Below, piece after piece: positions 1 to 8,272 of a DNA stretch of 64,000 nucleotides. The DNA is from an uncultured Clostridia bacterium (lineage in GTDB: Bacteria; Bacillota; Clostridia; Christensenellales; Borkfalkiaceae). Under the pieces are notes generated by a model. That model saw nothing but the letters and a program-made list of their open reading frames with translations. It did no database searches and was not told the DNA's origin. The stretch covers positions 24,286-88,285 of the forward strand of contig CASEDP010000005.1 of assembly GCA_949286835.1 (NCBI GenBank), read 5' to 3'. Every line of letters begins with the position of its first letter. The stretch's first letter is position 1. Made by a program: the position numbers and the translations under genes.

Positions 1-812
1 ATTACCTTATACTCTTCAAAGTGATTGGAAGCGAGCGCTTCAGCAAGGATGTAATATGCGCCGTCCGCCTCTATCTTTACATAGTTTTCGTCGGAGTTCA
101 TACAGAGCGCGACGTTTGAAGGCAACGTCCAGGGCGTAGTCGTCCACGCGAGAATGTAGAGGTTGTCCTCGCCCTTTACCTTAAAGCGGGCGACAGCAGA
201 ATTCTCCTTGACCGTCTTATAGCCCTGCGCCACCTCGTGCGAGGAGAGCGCCGTGCCGCAGCGGGGGCAATAGGGCACTATCTTGTGACCCTTGTAGAGA
301 AGCCCCTTCTTGTTCATCTCCTTGAGCGCCCACCACTCCGACTCTATATACTTGTCGTCATAGGTGACATAGGGGTTGTCCATATCGACCCAATAGCCGA
401 CGCGGTCGCTCATCTTCTCCCACTCGCCTTTATACTTCCAGACGGACTGCTTGCACTGCTTTATGAACGGCTCTATACCATAGCTCTCTATCTGCGGCTT
501 GCCGTCTATGCCGAGCAGTTTTTCAACCTCCAGCTCGACGGGCAGACCGTGGGTATCCCAGCCGGCCTTGCGGAGGACGTGATAGCCCTTCATAGTGCGG
601 TAACGGGGGATTATGTCCTTCATTACGCGCGTAAGAATGTGTCCTATATGCGGCTTGCCGTTTGCCGTGGGGGGACCGTCGTAGAAGGAGAACTCCTGTC
701 CGCCGACGTTCTTTTCCACTGATTTTTCAAAGACGTCGTTCTTTTTCCAGAAGTCGATAATCTCCTTTTCCCTGTCTATGAAGTTCAAAGAAGTGTCTAC
801 CTTTTTGTACAT
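1..812 (-). CDS. ileS: Isoleucyl-tRNA synthetase, N-terminal part (cut by window edge)
   Basis: Charges tRNA-Ile with isoleucine in the cytoplasm. Read on the minus strand from ATG at 812, the protein starts [18 protein letters not shown] and carries the class I signature HIGH (in PHIGHILT) followed by [10 protein letters not shown], which is typical of IleRS. A zinc-ligand-like CPRCG and the editing-domain start [10 protein letters not shown] come later. About 270 codons are visible; the catalytic KMSKS end lies beyond position 1. A T-box leader and promoter lie directly upstream, so expression is probably controlled by uncharged tRNA-Ile. The long plus-strand reading frame at 237-722 is a shadow of this gene. 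Confidence 0.95.
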   Translation of the reverse strand, partial: MYKKVDTSLNFIDREKEIIDFWKKNDVFEKSVEKNVGGQEFSFYDGPPTANGKPHIGHILTRVMKDIIPRYRTMKGYHVLRKAGWDTHGLPVELEVEKLLGIDGKPQIESYGIEPFIKQCKQSVWKYKGEWEKMSDRVGYWVDMDNPYVTYDDKYIESEWWALKEMNKKGLLYKGHKIVPYCPRCGTALSSHEVAQGYKTVKENSAVARFKVKGEDNLYILAWTTTPWTLPSNVALCMNSDENYVKIEADGAYYILAEALASNHFEEYKV

Positions 813-867
813 AATATAGCTCCTTTTTCGTTTTTTATGTGGCGGGCGGCAATGCGCACGAAAATAA

Positions 868-1116
868 TAAAAAGGGCATCCGTCATTTCGGACACCCTTT
901 GAAAAGTGCTTATTACCACCAAAACAAACTGACATTTGCCGCAACTTGTGACGGGCTGCGAATCCGTGCCGCCTTATCCTTCAAAGCTTTCGGGCGGCAG
1001 GCTGAAAGGTGATTTCTGCCGCATTCCGTCTGCCCTTTCACACCGACCAAGAGCTCTCTTAAAAACCAAAATACGGGGCGTTGTCCTTTGTCATAGCCTT
1101 TGAAATTTAATTTTAC
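868..1116 (-). promoter_or_regulatory. T-box leader (Ile specifier) of ileS
   Basis: Minus-strand leader of about 300 nt between the promoter at 1123-1151 and ileS. Seen: an AGAGAGCTC... stem I start near 1063, a candidate ATC (Ile) specifier at 1013-1011, a T-box-like UGGUGGUAA at about 912-922, and a terminator stem (AAAGGGTGTCCG against CGGATGCCCTTT, 871-900) followed by T-rich sequence. Family knowledge: T-box RNAs bind cognate uncharged tRNA and switch from terminator to antiterminator. The T-box core departs from the usual AGGGUGGUACCGCG, so the class is firm but the exact pairing is not. Confidence 0.85.
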
Positions 1117-1122
1117 ATCTAT

Positions 1123-1151
1123 ATTATATTAAACCGCCGCCAAAATGTAAA
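1123..1151 (-). promoter_or_regulatory. Promoter of the ileS T-box transcript
   Basis: On the minus strand TTTACA (1151-1146), a 17-bp spacer and TATAAT (1128-1123). Transcription would start near 1116, at the 5' end of the T-box leader. Confidence 0.8.
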
Positions 1152-1167
1152 GCGATTTTCTGCAATT

Positions 1168-2346
1168 TTAGCTTTTGCCGAAGAGGTTGTCCGCCTCCGG
1201 TTGCACACCTCTTTGGCAGGAAAGCGAAAAACAAGCCGAAGCTTCGGCAATTTTCTTGCGGGAATTGCCGCTTATTTCAAAAATTCTTCTGCCGTTGGTC
1301 GCGTAGAGCGTGCCGTCCTCCGCAATGTCGAAGTCGGCGACGCCGTTCATAATAATCTTGCCGCTCTCCGCCTCGATTAGCTGCCACGAAGAGGGCACGA
1401 GCCCGTAGTCCGTATCCTTCTTGGAGGCGTTTTTCTTTGCCTCCTTTTCAACGTCGATGAGGTTGCCGCAGATTATCACCTTTCTGCCGTCCACCTTTCT
1501 GCCGCGGGCGGGGTTGTCGCCTCCGCTCGTCATCGACTTGCCCGTGAAAGCGTGCACGAACACCTCGAAAAAGCCGACTATCGCCTGGAGTATGCGCCAG
1601 GGTATGAGCACTATGTCGAGCAAAACGTTTCCGCGCGACTGAACAGAAGGCGCCTTTATGCAGTACAGCTTGCCGCCGCAGAATTTGGGCTTGAAAAAGC
1701 TGTATTTGGGGTCGGACCTGACCAGGTCTACGGTGACGTTCTGCGTATCCAGCCTGTAGATTTCCGCGGGCGAAAAGGCGATGAAGTTGCCCCTTATGTC
1801 CCTGCCCACGCCGCGCGACGAATAGTAGATTATATTGCGTTCGTCGGGGCATATGTAGGGGTCTTCGTCGAGAGTGTCGCCCTCGGTATATGTCTTATAG
1901 TCGCAGGTCGCCATATCGAAGAGAGCGATATCCGCATTGTAATATCCGTTTTTGAGCGACACCGCAAGCGTGCCGCTGCCGTCGAAACTTCCGCCGACAT
2001 AGGAACAGGAGGTGGAATTTACCACGTGCGCTTCGGTCTTGTTCTCGTCCGCAAGGTACTTTTTGTATATGCCCGACGAACTGTCTATCTGAAAGGTGTA
2101 GACAATTTCGTCGTCGCCCGAAAGGAAGGCGGACGTGACGCTGCCCTCCAGCTCCTCACCGCCGCCGTCCCTGAAAAATTCGCCGCGGTAGAGCGCGTCG
2201 CTGTTCCGCTTCCACTCCCTGTTTCTCGCGCTTGCGATTGCGCTGTCGCGGTAACGGGTTATGTAGCCGCTCTTATATGAGGAGACCTTTCCGCCGTCAT
2301 AGACGCGCATCTCCTCGCCGTCGCAAAAGACCAATTTTCCTGACAT
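1168..2346 (-). CDS. Beta-propeller-like protein of unknown function
   Basis: About 392 residues from ATG at 2346 (MSGKLVFCDGEEMRVYDGG). The frame stays open upstream into tsaD, but the longer version would overlap tsaD and reads as low-quality sequence, so the inner ATG is preferred. Repeated short beta-type segments (GTLAVSLKNGYYNADIALFD, PDERNIIYYSSRG, EDGTLYATNGRRIFEI) resemble TolB/WD40-like repeats. A hydrophobic stretch around VLLDIVLIPWRILQAIVGFF could be membrane-associated. No signal peptide is seen. It follows tsaD by 23 bp, probably at the end of the secA-prfB-tsaD group. Function unknown. Confidence 0.7.
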   Translation of the reverse strand: MSGKLVFCDGEEMRVYDGGKVSSYKSGYITRYRDSAIASARNREWKRNSDALYRGEFFRDGGGEELEGSVTSAFLSGDDEIVYTFQIDSSSGIYKKYLADENKTEAHVVNSTSCSYVGGSFDGSGTLAVSLKNGYYNADIALFDMATCDYKTYTEGDTLDEDPYICPDERNIIYYSSRGVGRDIRGNFIAFSPAEIYRLDTQNVTVDLVRSDPKYSFFKPKFCGGKLYCIKAPSVQSRGNVLLDIVLIPWRILQAIVGFFEVFVHAFTGKSMTSGGDNPARGRKVDGRKVIICGNLIDVEKEAKKNASKKDTDYGLVPSSWQLIEAESGKIIMNGVADFDIAEDGTLYATNGRRIFEISGNSRKKIAEASACFSLSCQRGVQPEADNLFGKS

Positions 2347-2369
2347 TTTCAACTTCTCTCTCTGTCTCA

Positions 2370-3425
2370 TTATCTGAGGGGTATTGCCGCCTTTGCGTTT
2401 ACCGACATAGGCGAAAATTTGCCCGCAAGGTACATATTGAGCCCCTCCGCCGCAATCATACAGGCGTTGTCCGTGCACCTGCGCTTGGCGGGCAGTACGA
2501 GCTTTATACCCTTTTTTGCGCACTGCGCCGACAGCGTGCTGCGGAGATAGTCGTTTGCTACTACGCCGCCGCCCGCGGTTATCGTGCCTATACCCAGCCT
2601 TTCGGCGCTTTCGACAGTCTTTGAAACGAGCGGGTCTATTGCCGCTTTCTGGAAAGATGCGGCGACATCCCGTCTGTTCACCACCTGCCCCTTCTGCGAC
2701 AGCGTGTGACAGTAGTTGATTACCGCCGTCTTTAATCCGCTGTACGAAAAGGTCATTCCGTCGCCGTGCCTGACGAGCGCCGAGGGCAGGAGAACGGAGA
2801 AATTGCCGCCCTCCGCCATCTTCTGCACGTTGGGTCCGCCGGGGTACGGAAGGGAAAGCACGCGCGCGACCTTGTCGAAGGCCTCGCCGACGGCGTCGTC
2901 GCAGGTAGAGCCGAGGACTTCGCTCTCCTCATAGCTCTTTGTGTGCAGTATTGCCGTATGTCCGCCGCTTGCGAGCAACGTTATGAAGGGCGGCTGCAGC
3001 GAGATATCCTCGAGATATGCCGCGGCGATGTGCCCCCTTATGTGGTTTACGGCGATGAGCGGCACGTTGAGCGCGAACGCAAACGCCTTTGCGAACGACA
3101 GCCCGACGAGAAGGGCGCCGAGAAGCCCCGCGCCGTAGGTTACGGCGACGGCGTCGATATCCGTGCTTTTTAACCCCGCCTGATTGAGAGCGCGGCGCAC
3201 GACCTCGTCCACGGCGTCGGTGTGGGCGCGGCTGGCAATCTCCGGCACGACCCCGCCGTACAGCGCCTGGGTGTCGGCAGAGGACATAATCGCGTCGGCA
3301 AGCACCTTTCTGCCCCTTATTATGGCGCAAGCCGTCTCGTCGCAGCTCGATTCGAGTGCGAGAATGACGGGCTGTGCCTTTATTTTACAGTCACTGATAT
3401 TGTACATAGTCAAAAACAGGCGCAT
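2370..3425 (-). CDS. tsaD: tRNA N6-adenosine threonylcarbamoyltransferase TsaD
   Basis: Transfers the threonylcarbamoyl group to A37 of ANN-decoding tRNAs (t6A), acting with TsaB/TsaE. Seen: the nucleotide-binding start ILALESSCDETA, the metal-binding HxxxH in NHIRGHIAA, the ASKHA-fold motif DDAVGEAFDK, and ITAGGGVVANDYLR near the C-terminus. Length (about 350 aa) is normal for TsaD. An in-frame ATG at 3407 (MYNISDCKIKAQPV) is an equally possible start; neither has a clear ribosome binding site. It lies between two minus-strand genes of the same apparent transcription unit. Confidence 0.95.
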   Translation of the reverse strand: MRLFLTMYNISDCKIKAQPVILALESSCDETACAIIRGRKVLADAIMSSADTQALYGGVVPEIASRAHTDAVDEVVRRALNQAGLKSTDIDAVAVTYGAGLLGALLVGLSFAKAFAFALNVPLIAVNHIRGHIAAAYLEDISLQPPFITLLASGGHTAILHTKSYEESEVLGSTCDDAVGEAFDKVARVLSLPYPGGPNVQKMAEGGNFSVLLPSALVRHGDGMTFSYSGLKTAVINYCHTLSQKGQVVNRRDVAASFQKAAIDPLVSKTVESAERLGIGTITAGGGVVANDYLRSTLSAQCAKKGIKLVLPAKRRCTDNACMIAAEGLNMYLAGKFSPMSVNAKAAIPLR

Positions 3426-3460
3426 TTAATTATGCGCCCGAAAAATCTTTACAGTATGAA

Positions 3461-3907
3461 TTAAACGGGGTCGTCCAATCCCTCGCTGCCGTCGGTATAG
3501 GTTATCTTGCCGGAGGAATACGCATAGGGACGCGCTCTCCTTATCTTTTCGGCGTCCTGAACATTTTTGAGGAGCGCCTTGAGGCTTTCCTTTACCTTGA
3601 TTATGTAGCTGTTGAGGTCATAGCTCTCGCTTGCGGTGTAATAGCCCGCAGAACACATTATGCCGAGTATGTACTCCGCACGGCTGATCTGCAGAAGCGC
3701 CTCGTTAGCCGTCTCGATTTTGATGTCCCTGTCGGTGAGCTGCGACATAGAGAAGATGAGCGAACCCGCCTCCGTAGCCGCGGCGAAGAGCATCTCCGAA
3801 AATGCCTTGCCGTCCCTGGGGAACATCTTGAGCTTGTAGAGCGCAACGAGTTTATCGCCCAGCTCCTTTGCCGCCTTTTCGTAAGCCGTTAACTGATTAT
3901 TTTCCAT
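3461..3907 (-). CDS. Small helical protein of unknown function
   Basis: 148 residues, MENNQLTAYEKAAKELGDKL..., mostly amphipathic helices and looking like a four-helix bundle (resembling the 23S rRNA intervening-sequence/four-helix family by eye only). The last 25 residues are basic then polar (RRARPYAYSSGKITYTDG) and probably flexible. A purine-rich site (GGGGTATTTTACC before the ATG) precedes it. It starts 18 bp after prfB, so it is likely co-transcribed. The 114-aa protein at 41101-41445 has a similar helical, charged make-up, though I see no clear sequence identity. Function unknown. Confidence 0.75.
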   Translation of the reverse strand: MENNQLTAYEKAAKELGDKLVALYKLKMFPRDGKAFSEMLFAAATEAGSLIFSMSQLTDRDIKIETANEALLQISRAEYILGIMCSAGYYTASESYDLNSYIIKVKESLKALLKNVQDAEKIRRARPYAYSSGKITYTDGSEGLDDPV

Positions 3908-3925
3908 AGGTAAAATACCCCCTTT

Positions 3926-5026
3926 TTAGACAGTCTTTTTGAGGTAGTCGATGATGAAGCCCTGAATGTCCCCGTCCATAACCGCCTGAATGTTGGTCTC
4001 TTCGTACCCCGTGCGGTGGTCCTTTACGAGCGTGTACGGACAGAACACGTAGGAGCGTATCTGGCTGCCCCACTCTATCTTCTTGATTTCGCCCTTGAGC
4101 TCCGCATCGGCAGCCTCTCTTTCGGCAATCTGCCTTTCGATGAGCTTTGCGCGGAGATACTGGAACGCCATCTCCTTGTTCTGGAGCTGGCTCCTCTCGT
4201 TCTGGCAGGTGACGACTATGCCCGTGGGGAAGTGCGTAATTCTTATCGCCGTCTCGGTCTTGTTGACCTTCTGACCGCCGGCGCCCGAGGAGCGATAGAC
4301 GTCTATCCTTATATCCTCGTCGCGTATTTCGACCTCTCCCTCGTCGTCGACTTCGGGCATTACCTCCAGCGAGGCAAAGGAAGTGTGGCGGCGCTTATTG
4401 CTGTCGAACGGCGAAATTCTTACCAGCCTGTGCACGCCCTTTTCCGCCTTTAAAAAGCCGTAGGCATTTTCGCCCTCTACCCTGAACGAAACCGACTTTA
4501 TGCCCGCCTCGTCGCCGTTTTCAAGGTCGAGTTCGGTGACCTTGAAGCCGACGCTCTCGCAGTATCTCAGATACATTCTGTACAGCATCTGCGTCCAGTC
4601 GCACGCCTCCGTGCCGCCCGCGCCCGCGTGCAGGTTGAGCATTGCGTTGTTGGCGTCGTACTTGCCCTTAAGAAGCGCGCGTATGCGCATATCCTCTATG
4701 TCGTTTTCCGCCGTCTGTATCATTCCTTCGAGCTCGGGAATGAGGCTTTCGTCGTCCGCCTCCTCTATGAGGTCGATGAACGCCTGCGCCTCCTGAATGG
4801 CGACCTCGCCCTTCTTGTAGCTTGCGAGCTTGTTCTCTATCGAGGAGATCTCCCTGCCGATGTGCTTGGACTTTTCGAGGTCCTGCCATACTTCGGGTTT
4901 CTCCTGCTCCGTTTTAAGCTCTTCGAGCTTGCCGCCGAGGTTGTCGATATCGAGGGCGTATTTGGCTTCGGCGAGAGTTTCCGAAAGCGCTTTAAGTCTT
5001 AATCTGTAATCGTCTGCTTTGAACAT
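3926..5026 (-). CDS. prfB: Peptide chain release factor 2 (no programmed frameshift)
   Basis: Recognises UGA and UAA stop codons and triggers peptide release. Seen: the SPF tripeptide (RISPFDSN) that reads the stop codon and the GGQ motif (SSGAGGQKVNKTE) that hydrolyses the peptidyl-tRNA ester. 366 residues, normal length. The N-terminus MFKADDYRLRLKAL runs in one frame through the region near codon 25 where most bacterial prfB genes have an in-frame UGA and a +1 shift; here the sequence reads AKYALDIDNL without interruption. The usual autoregulation is therefore absent. It starts 43 bp downstream of secA. Confidence 0.97.
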   Translation of the reverse strand: MFKADDYRLRLKALSETLAEAKYALDIDNLGGKLEELKTEQEKPEVWQDLEKSKHIGREISSIENKLASYKKGEVAIQEAQAFIDLIEEADDESLIPELEGMIQTAENDIEDMRIRALLKGKYDANNAMLNLHAGAGGTEACDWTQMLYRMYLRYCESVGFKVTELDLENGDEAGIKSVSFRVEGENAYGFLKAEKGVHRLVRISPFDSNKRRHTSFASLEVMPEVDDEGEVEIRDEDIRIDVYRSSGAGGQKVNKTETAIRITHFPTGIVVTCQNERSQLQNKEMAFQYLRAKLIERQIAEREAADAELKGEIKKIEWGSQIRSYVFCPYTLVKDHRTGYEETNIQAVMDGDIQGFIIDYLKKTV

Positions 5027-5069
5027 AATTACCCGTTAGTTGCGGCATATTGCCGCACCGATTTAAAAA

Positions 5070-7964
5070 TTACTCCTTGTTCTTGGGGCGGTGTATTTCA
5101 GTGCCTTCGGGCACGAAGTTGCCCTTGTCGTCTATGGGTCTGGGCTGGAAGGGGCGGACGGGCTGAGCCGCGTTTGCGCCCGCCTGGGGAGCAGGCTGCG
5201 CGCCGTTTGCCGCCTGAGCCTGCGCCGCCTGAGGACGGGGAGCCTGCCTTGCGGGAGCGGGTCTCTGGGGAGCCCTCAACGGCATTGCGGGAACCTTGAT
5301 TATCCTGCCCTTTAAAAGCCTTGAAACGGTGACGGTCTGTATGCGCTCTATCATCTCTTCGAACATCTCGTGTCCTTCCTGCTTATAGGCGATGACGGGG
5401 TCCTGCTGCGCATAGCCCCTCAGTCCTATGCCCTTGCGGAGCTGATCCATCGCGTCGATATGGTCAATCCAGTGCCTGTCTACGGCGCGGAGCAGCTCGT
5501 TGCGCTCTATCTGGCGATAGTCTACCTGACCGTCTGTTTCCTCGGAGATGTTTGCAATCTTCTCCTCGTATGCTTTGGAAACTTCCTTTGATATCTTCTT
5601 TATCGCCGCCTCGTAGTCCCATCTTTCGAGGATTTCGGGGGTTATCGTGAACTTGCACTCGTCGGGATAAACCTTCTGCACGAGCGCAGCGTTGAGCGCT
5701 TCCGCATCCCACTGTTCGGGCATTACTTCCGTATTGACCGTCTCGTTGACTATCTTGGTGACATAGTCGGGGATGTACTTTACTATCTGATCGTGCACGT
5801 CGCCGCCCCTGAGCACGTTGAGCCTTTCGGCATAGATGAGCTTGCGCTGCTCGTTCATAACTTCGTCGTACTGGAGAGTGTGCTTGCGCATACCGAAGTT
5901 GCGTCCCTCTATCGCCTTCTGCGCGTTTTCAATAGAGCGGCTGAGCATTCTGGACTGGAGGCTTTCGTCCTCGTCCATAAGCGTGGTGTAGATGCCCTTG
6001 AGCCTCTCGCCGCCGAAGCGCTTTGCGAGGTCGTCCTCCAGCGAGATGAAGAATACGGACGCGCCGACGTCGCCCTGACGACCAGAACGACCGCGGAGCT
6101 GATTGTCGATGCGGCGGCTTTCGTGCCTTTCGGTGCCGAGTATGCACAGACCGCCCGCCTCTATTACCTTGACCTTTTCGGCGTCGGTTTCAGTCTTGAA
6201 CTTGGCATAGAGCTCGGCATAGCGATCCCTTGCCTTCTGCTCCTCTTCGGTGAACTGTCTGTCCGCGTAGGAAATTGCCACCTCTATCATATCGTGCTCG
6301 TAGCCCTCTTCCCTCATTCTCTTCTTTGCGAGATATTCGGGGTTGCCGCCGAGCAGAATATCCGTACCACGACCTGCCATATTTGTTGCGATTGTCACCG
6401 CTCCGTATCTGCCCGCCTGGGCGACTATTTCAGCCTCCCTTTCGTGGTTCTTGGCGTTGAGTATGTTGTGCTTTATTCCGTTCCTTCTCAAAAGCCTCGA
6501 AATCTCTTCCGACCTGTCGACGGTGACCGTACCGATGAGCACGGGCTGACCCTTTTCGTGGCGCTTTACCACCTCTTCGACGATTGCCTTCTTCTTGCTC
6601 TCCACCGTGGCGAAGATCTTGTCGGGCTCGTCAATTCTCTGAATGGGCTTATTTGTGGGTATTACTACGACGTCGAGCGAGTAAATGGTTCTGAACTCCG
6701 CCTCCTCCGTCTTTGCGGTACCCGTCATTCCCGACAGTTTGGTGTACAGCCTGAAATAGTTCTGGAAGGTGACGGTTGCGTGCGTCTTGTTTTCCTCCCT
6801 GACCTTGACGTGTTCCTTTGCTTCGATTGCCTGGTGAAGTCCGTCGGAATACCTCCTGCCGACCATAAGGCGTCCCGTGAACTCGTCGACAATCATAATT
6901 TCGTCGTCCTGGGTGACGATGTAATCTTCGTCCCTCTTGAAGAGTTCGTGCGCCTTGAGCGCCTGCTGTATGTGGTGGTTGAGGTCGGCGTTTTCGATGT
7001 CGCCGAGGTTGTTTATGTTGAAGAACTTTTCCGCCTTTTCCGCGCCGAGCTCCGTAATGGTCACGGACTTGTCCTTGCGGTCGATGATGTAGTCCCAGTT
7101 TTCCATATCCTTGCGGATGGCTTCGAGCTTGCGGTTGACTTCCTCCTCTTCGGGGGTGAAGGTCTGACCCTTCTTCTTGCGGATTGGCGCCTTTGCCTCC
7201 GCCTCCTTCTTGTCGTCGTCGAAGCCGCCGTGCAGCGTCCTTACGAACCTGTCGACGTCCTCGTAGAGCCTGGAGCTCTCGCCGCCCTTGCCGGAGATGA
7301 TGAGGGGCGTCCTTGCCTCGTCGATTAAGATGCTGTCGACTTCGTCGATTATGCAGAAGTTGAGCTCCCTCTGAACCATTGCAGGTATACTCGTCTTTAA
7401 GTTGTCCCTGAGGTAGTCGAAGCCGAGCTCGTTATTGGTGGCATAGATTATGTCGCACCGGTATGCCTTTTTCTTCTGCTCGTCATCCATTCCCGCGACG
7501 ACGACGCCGACGGTGAGCCCCATAAACTTGTGCACCTTGCCCATCCACTCAGCATCGCGCCTTGCGAGGTAGTCGTTGACGGTGACTATGTGCACGCCCT
7601 TCCCCGTGAGCGCGTTGAGATATGCGGGCAGCGTGGAGACGAGCGTCTTGCCTTCGCCCGTGCGCATCTCTGCAATTCTGCCCTGGTGCAGGCATATGCC
7701 GCCGATTATCTGTACGTGGAAGTGCTTCATCTTGAGCACCCTCCAGCTTGCCTCCCTTAGTGCGGCAAAGGCGTCGAACATTATGTCGTCGAGCGTTTCG
7801 CCGTCTGCAAGTCTCTTTTTAAGTATGCCCGTCTGTGCCTTGAGCTCCTCATCGCTCATTGCGGCATACTTGGGTTCTAATTCTTCGACCTTATTCGCCA
7901 GCTTGTCGAGTTTTCTGACCGCGCGGCGGCTGTCCGAATTAGATAAAAAACTCAAAAGTCCCAT
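5070..7964 (-). CDS. secA: Preprotein translocase ATPase SecA
   Basis: ATP-driven motor that pushes preproteins through SecYEG at the membrane. Seen: Walker A MRTGEGKTLV, Walker B and linker IIDEVDSILIDEARTPLIISG, helicase motif VTVDRSEEISRLL, and NQLRGRSGRQGD in nucleotide-binding fold 2. 964 residues, longer than many SecA. The C-terminal 65 residues are a low-complexity Ala/Pro/Gln tail (PAPARQAPRPQ...) ending HRPKNKE, with no Cys-rich SEC-C zinc motif. It heads the secA-prfB group, with a consensus-like promoter at 8069-8097. Confidence 0.97.
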   Translation of the reverse strand: MGLLSFLSNSDSRRAVRKLDKLANKVEELEPKYAAMSDEELKAQTGILKKRLADGETLDDIMFDAFAALREASWRVLKMKHFHVQIIGGICLHQGRIAEMRTGEGKTLVSTLPAYLNALTGKGVHIVTVNDYLARRDAEWMGKVHKFMGLTVGVVVAGMDDEQKKKAYRCDIIYATNNELGFDYLRDNLKTSIPAMVQRELNFCIIDEVDSILIDEARTPLIISGKGGESSRLYEDVDRFVRTLHGGFDDDKKEAEAKAPIRKKKGQTFTPEEEEVNRKLEAIRKDMENWDYIIDRKDKSVTITELGAEKAEKFFNINNLGDIENADLNHHIQQALKAHELFKRDEDYIVTQDDEIMIVDEFTGRLMVGRRYSDGLHQAIEAKEHVKVREENKTHATVTFQNYFRLYTKLSGMTGTAKTEEAEFRTIYSLDVVVIPTNKPIQRIDEPDKIFATVESKKKAIVEEVVKRHEKGQPVLIGTVTVDRSEEISRLLRRNGIKHNILNAKNHEREAEIVAQAGRYGAVTIATNMAGRGTDILLGGNPEYLAKKRMREEGYEHDMIEVAISYADRQFTEEEQKARDRYAELYAKFKTETDAEKVKVIEAGGLCILGTERHESRRIDNQLRGRSGRQGDVGASVFFISLEDDLAKRFGGERLKGIYTTLMDEDESLQSRMLSRSIENAQKAIEGRNFGMRKHTLQYDEVMNEQRKLIYAERLNVLRGGDVHDQIVKYIPDYVTKIVNETVNTEVMPEQWDAEALNAALVQKVYPDECKFTITPEILERWDYEAAIKKISKEVSKAYEEKIANISEETDGQVDYRQIERNELLRAVDRHWIDHIDAMDQLRKGIGLRGYAQQDPVIAYKQEGHEMFEEMIERIQTVTVSRLLKGRIIKVPAMPLRAPQRPAPARQAPRPQAAQAQAANGAQPAPQAGANAAQPVRPFQPRPIDDKGNFVPEGTEIHRPKNKE

Positions 7965-8068
7965 TTTGATTACTCCTCGGCGTCACAGCGAACGCCCCGC
8001 CCTGACAGAGGCAGGCGGGTATATTCGTCTGACAATCGCGCTGTGCGCCCTATTTTATTCCATTTGAT

Positions 8069-8097
8069 ATTGTACTATATTTTGTCGGTTATGTAAA
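8069..8097 (-). promoter_or_regulatory. Promoter upstream of secA
   Basis: TTTACA (8097-8092), 17-bp spacer, TACAAT (8074-8069) on the minus strand, about 100 bp before the secA start. The rest of the 7965-8272 gap holds only the ade terminator and a GC-rich, hairpin-prone stretch after ade. Confidence 0.7.
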
Positions 8098-8136
8098 AGC
8101 TTTTTTTTGAGATTTTTGCATTATTTTGCTTTTTGG

Positions 8137-8169
8137 TAAAAAATTCCCCCGCTTTTGAGGCAGGGGAAT
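8137..8169 (-). terminator. Terminator after the parE-parC-ade group
   Basis: Minus-strand hairpin ATTCCCC...GGGGAAT followed by a T run (A run at 8138-8143 on the plus strand), about 105 bp beyond the ade stop. Confidence 0.75.
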
Positions 8170-8272
8170 GTAATTTTAGCTCTTTCAGCGGCCGCCGCGC
8201 CGAGGCGCCCCGCGCCCTGCGGGAAGCCGACAGTCGGCGGGCGGAAATCTGCGGGAAGAACCCGCCGCGCAG

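Noticed and set aside
5793..7328. 511-codon plus-strand frame opposite secA
   Set aside because: It mirrors the codon pattern of secA on the other strand, rich in Val/Leu/Ala/Glu as expected of a shadow frame in GC-rich DNA, and has no start signals.
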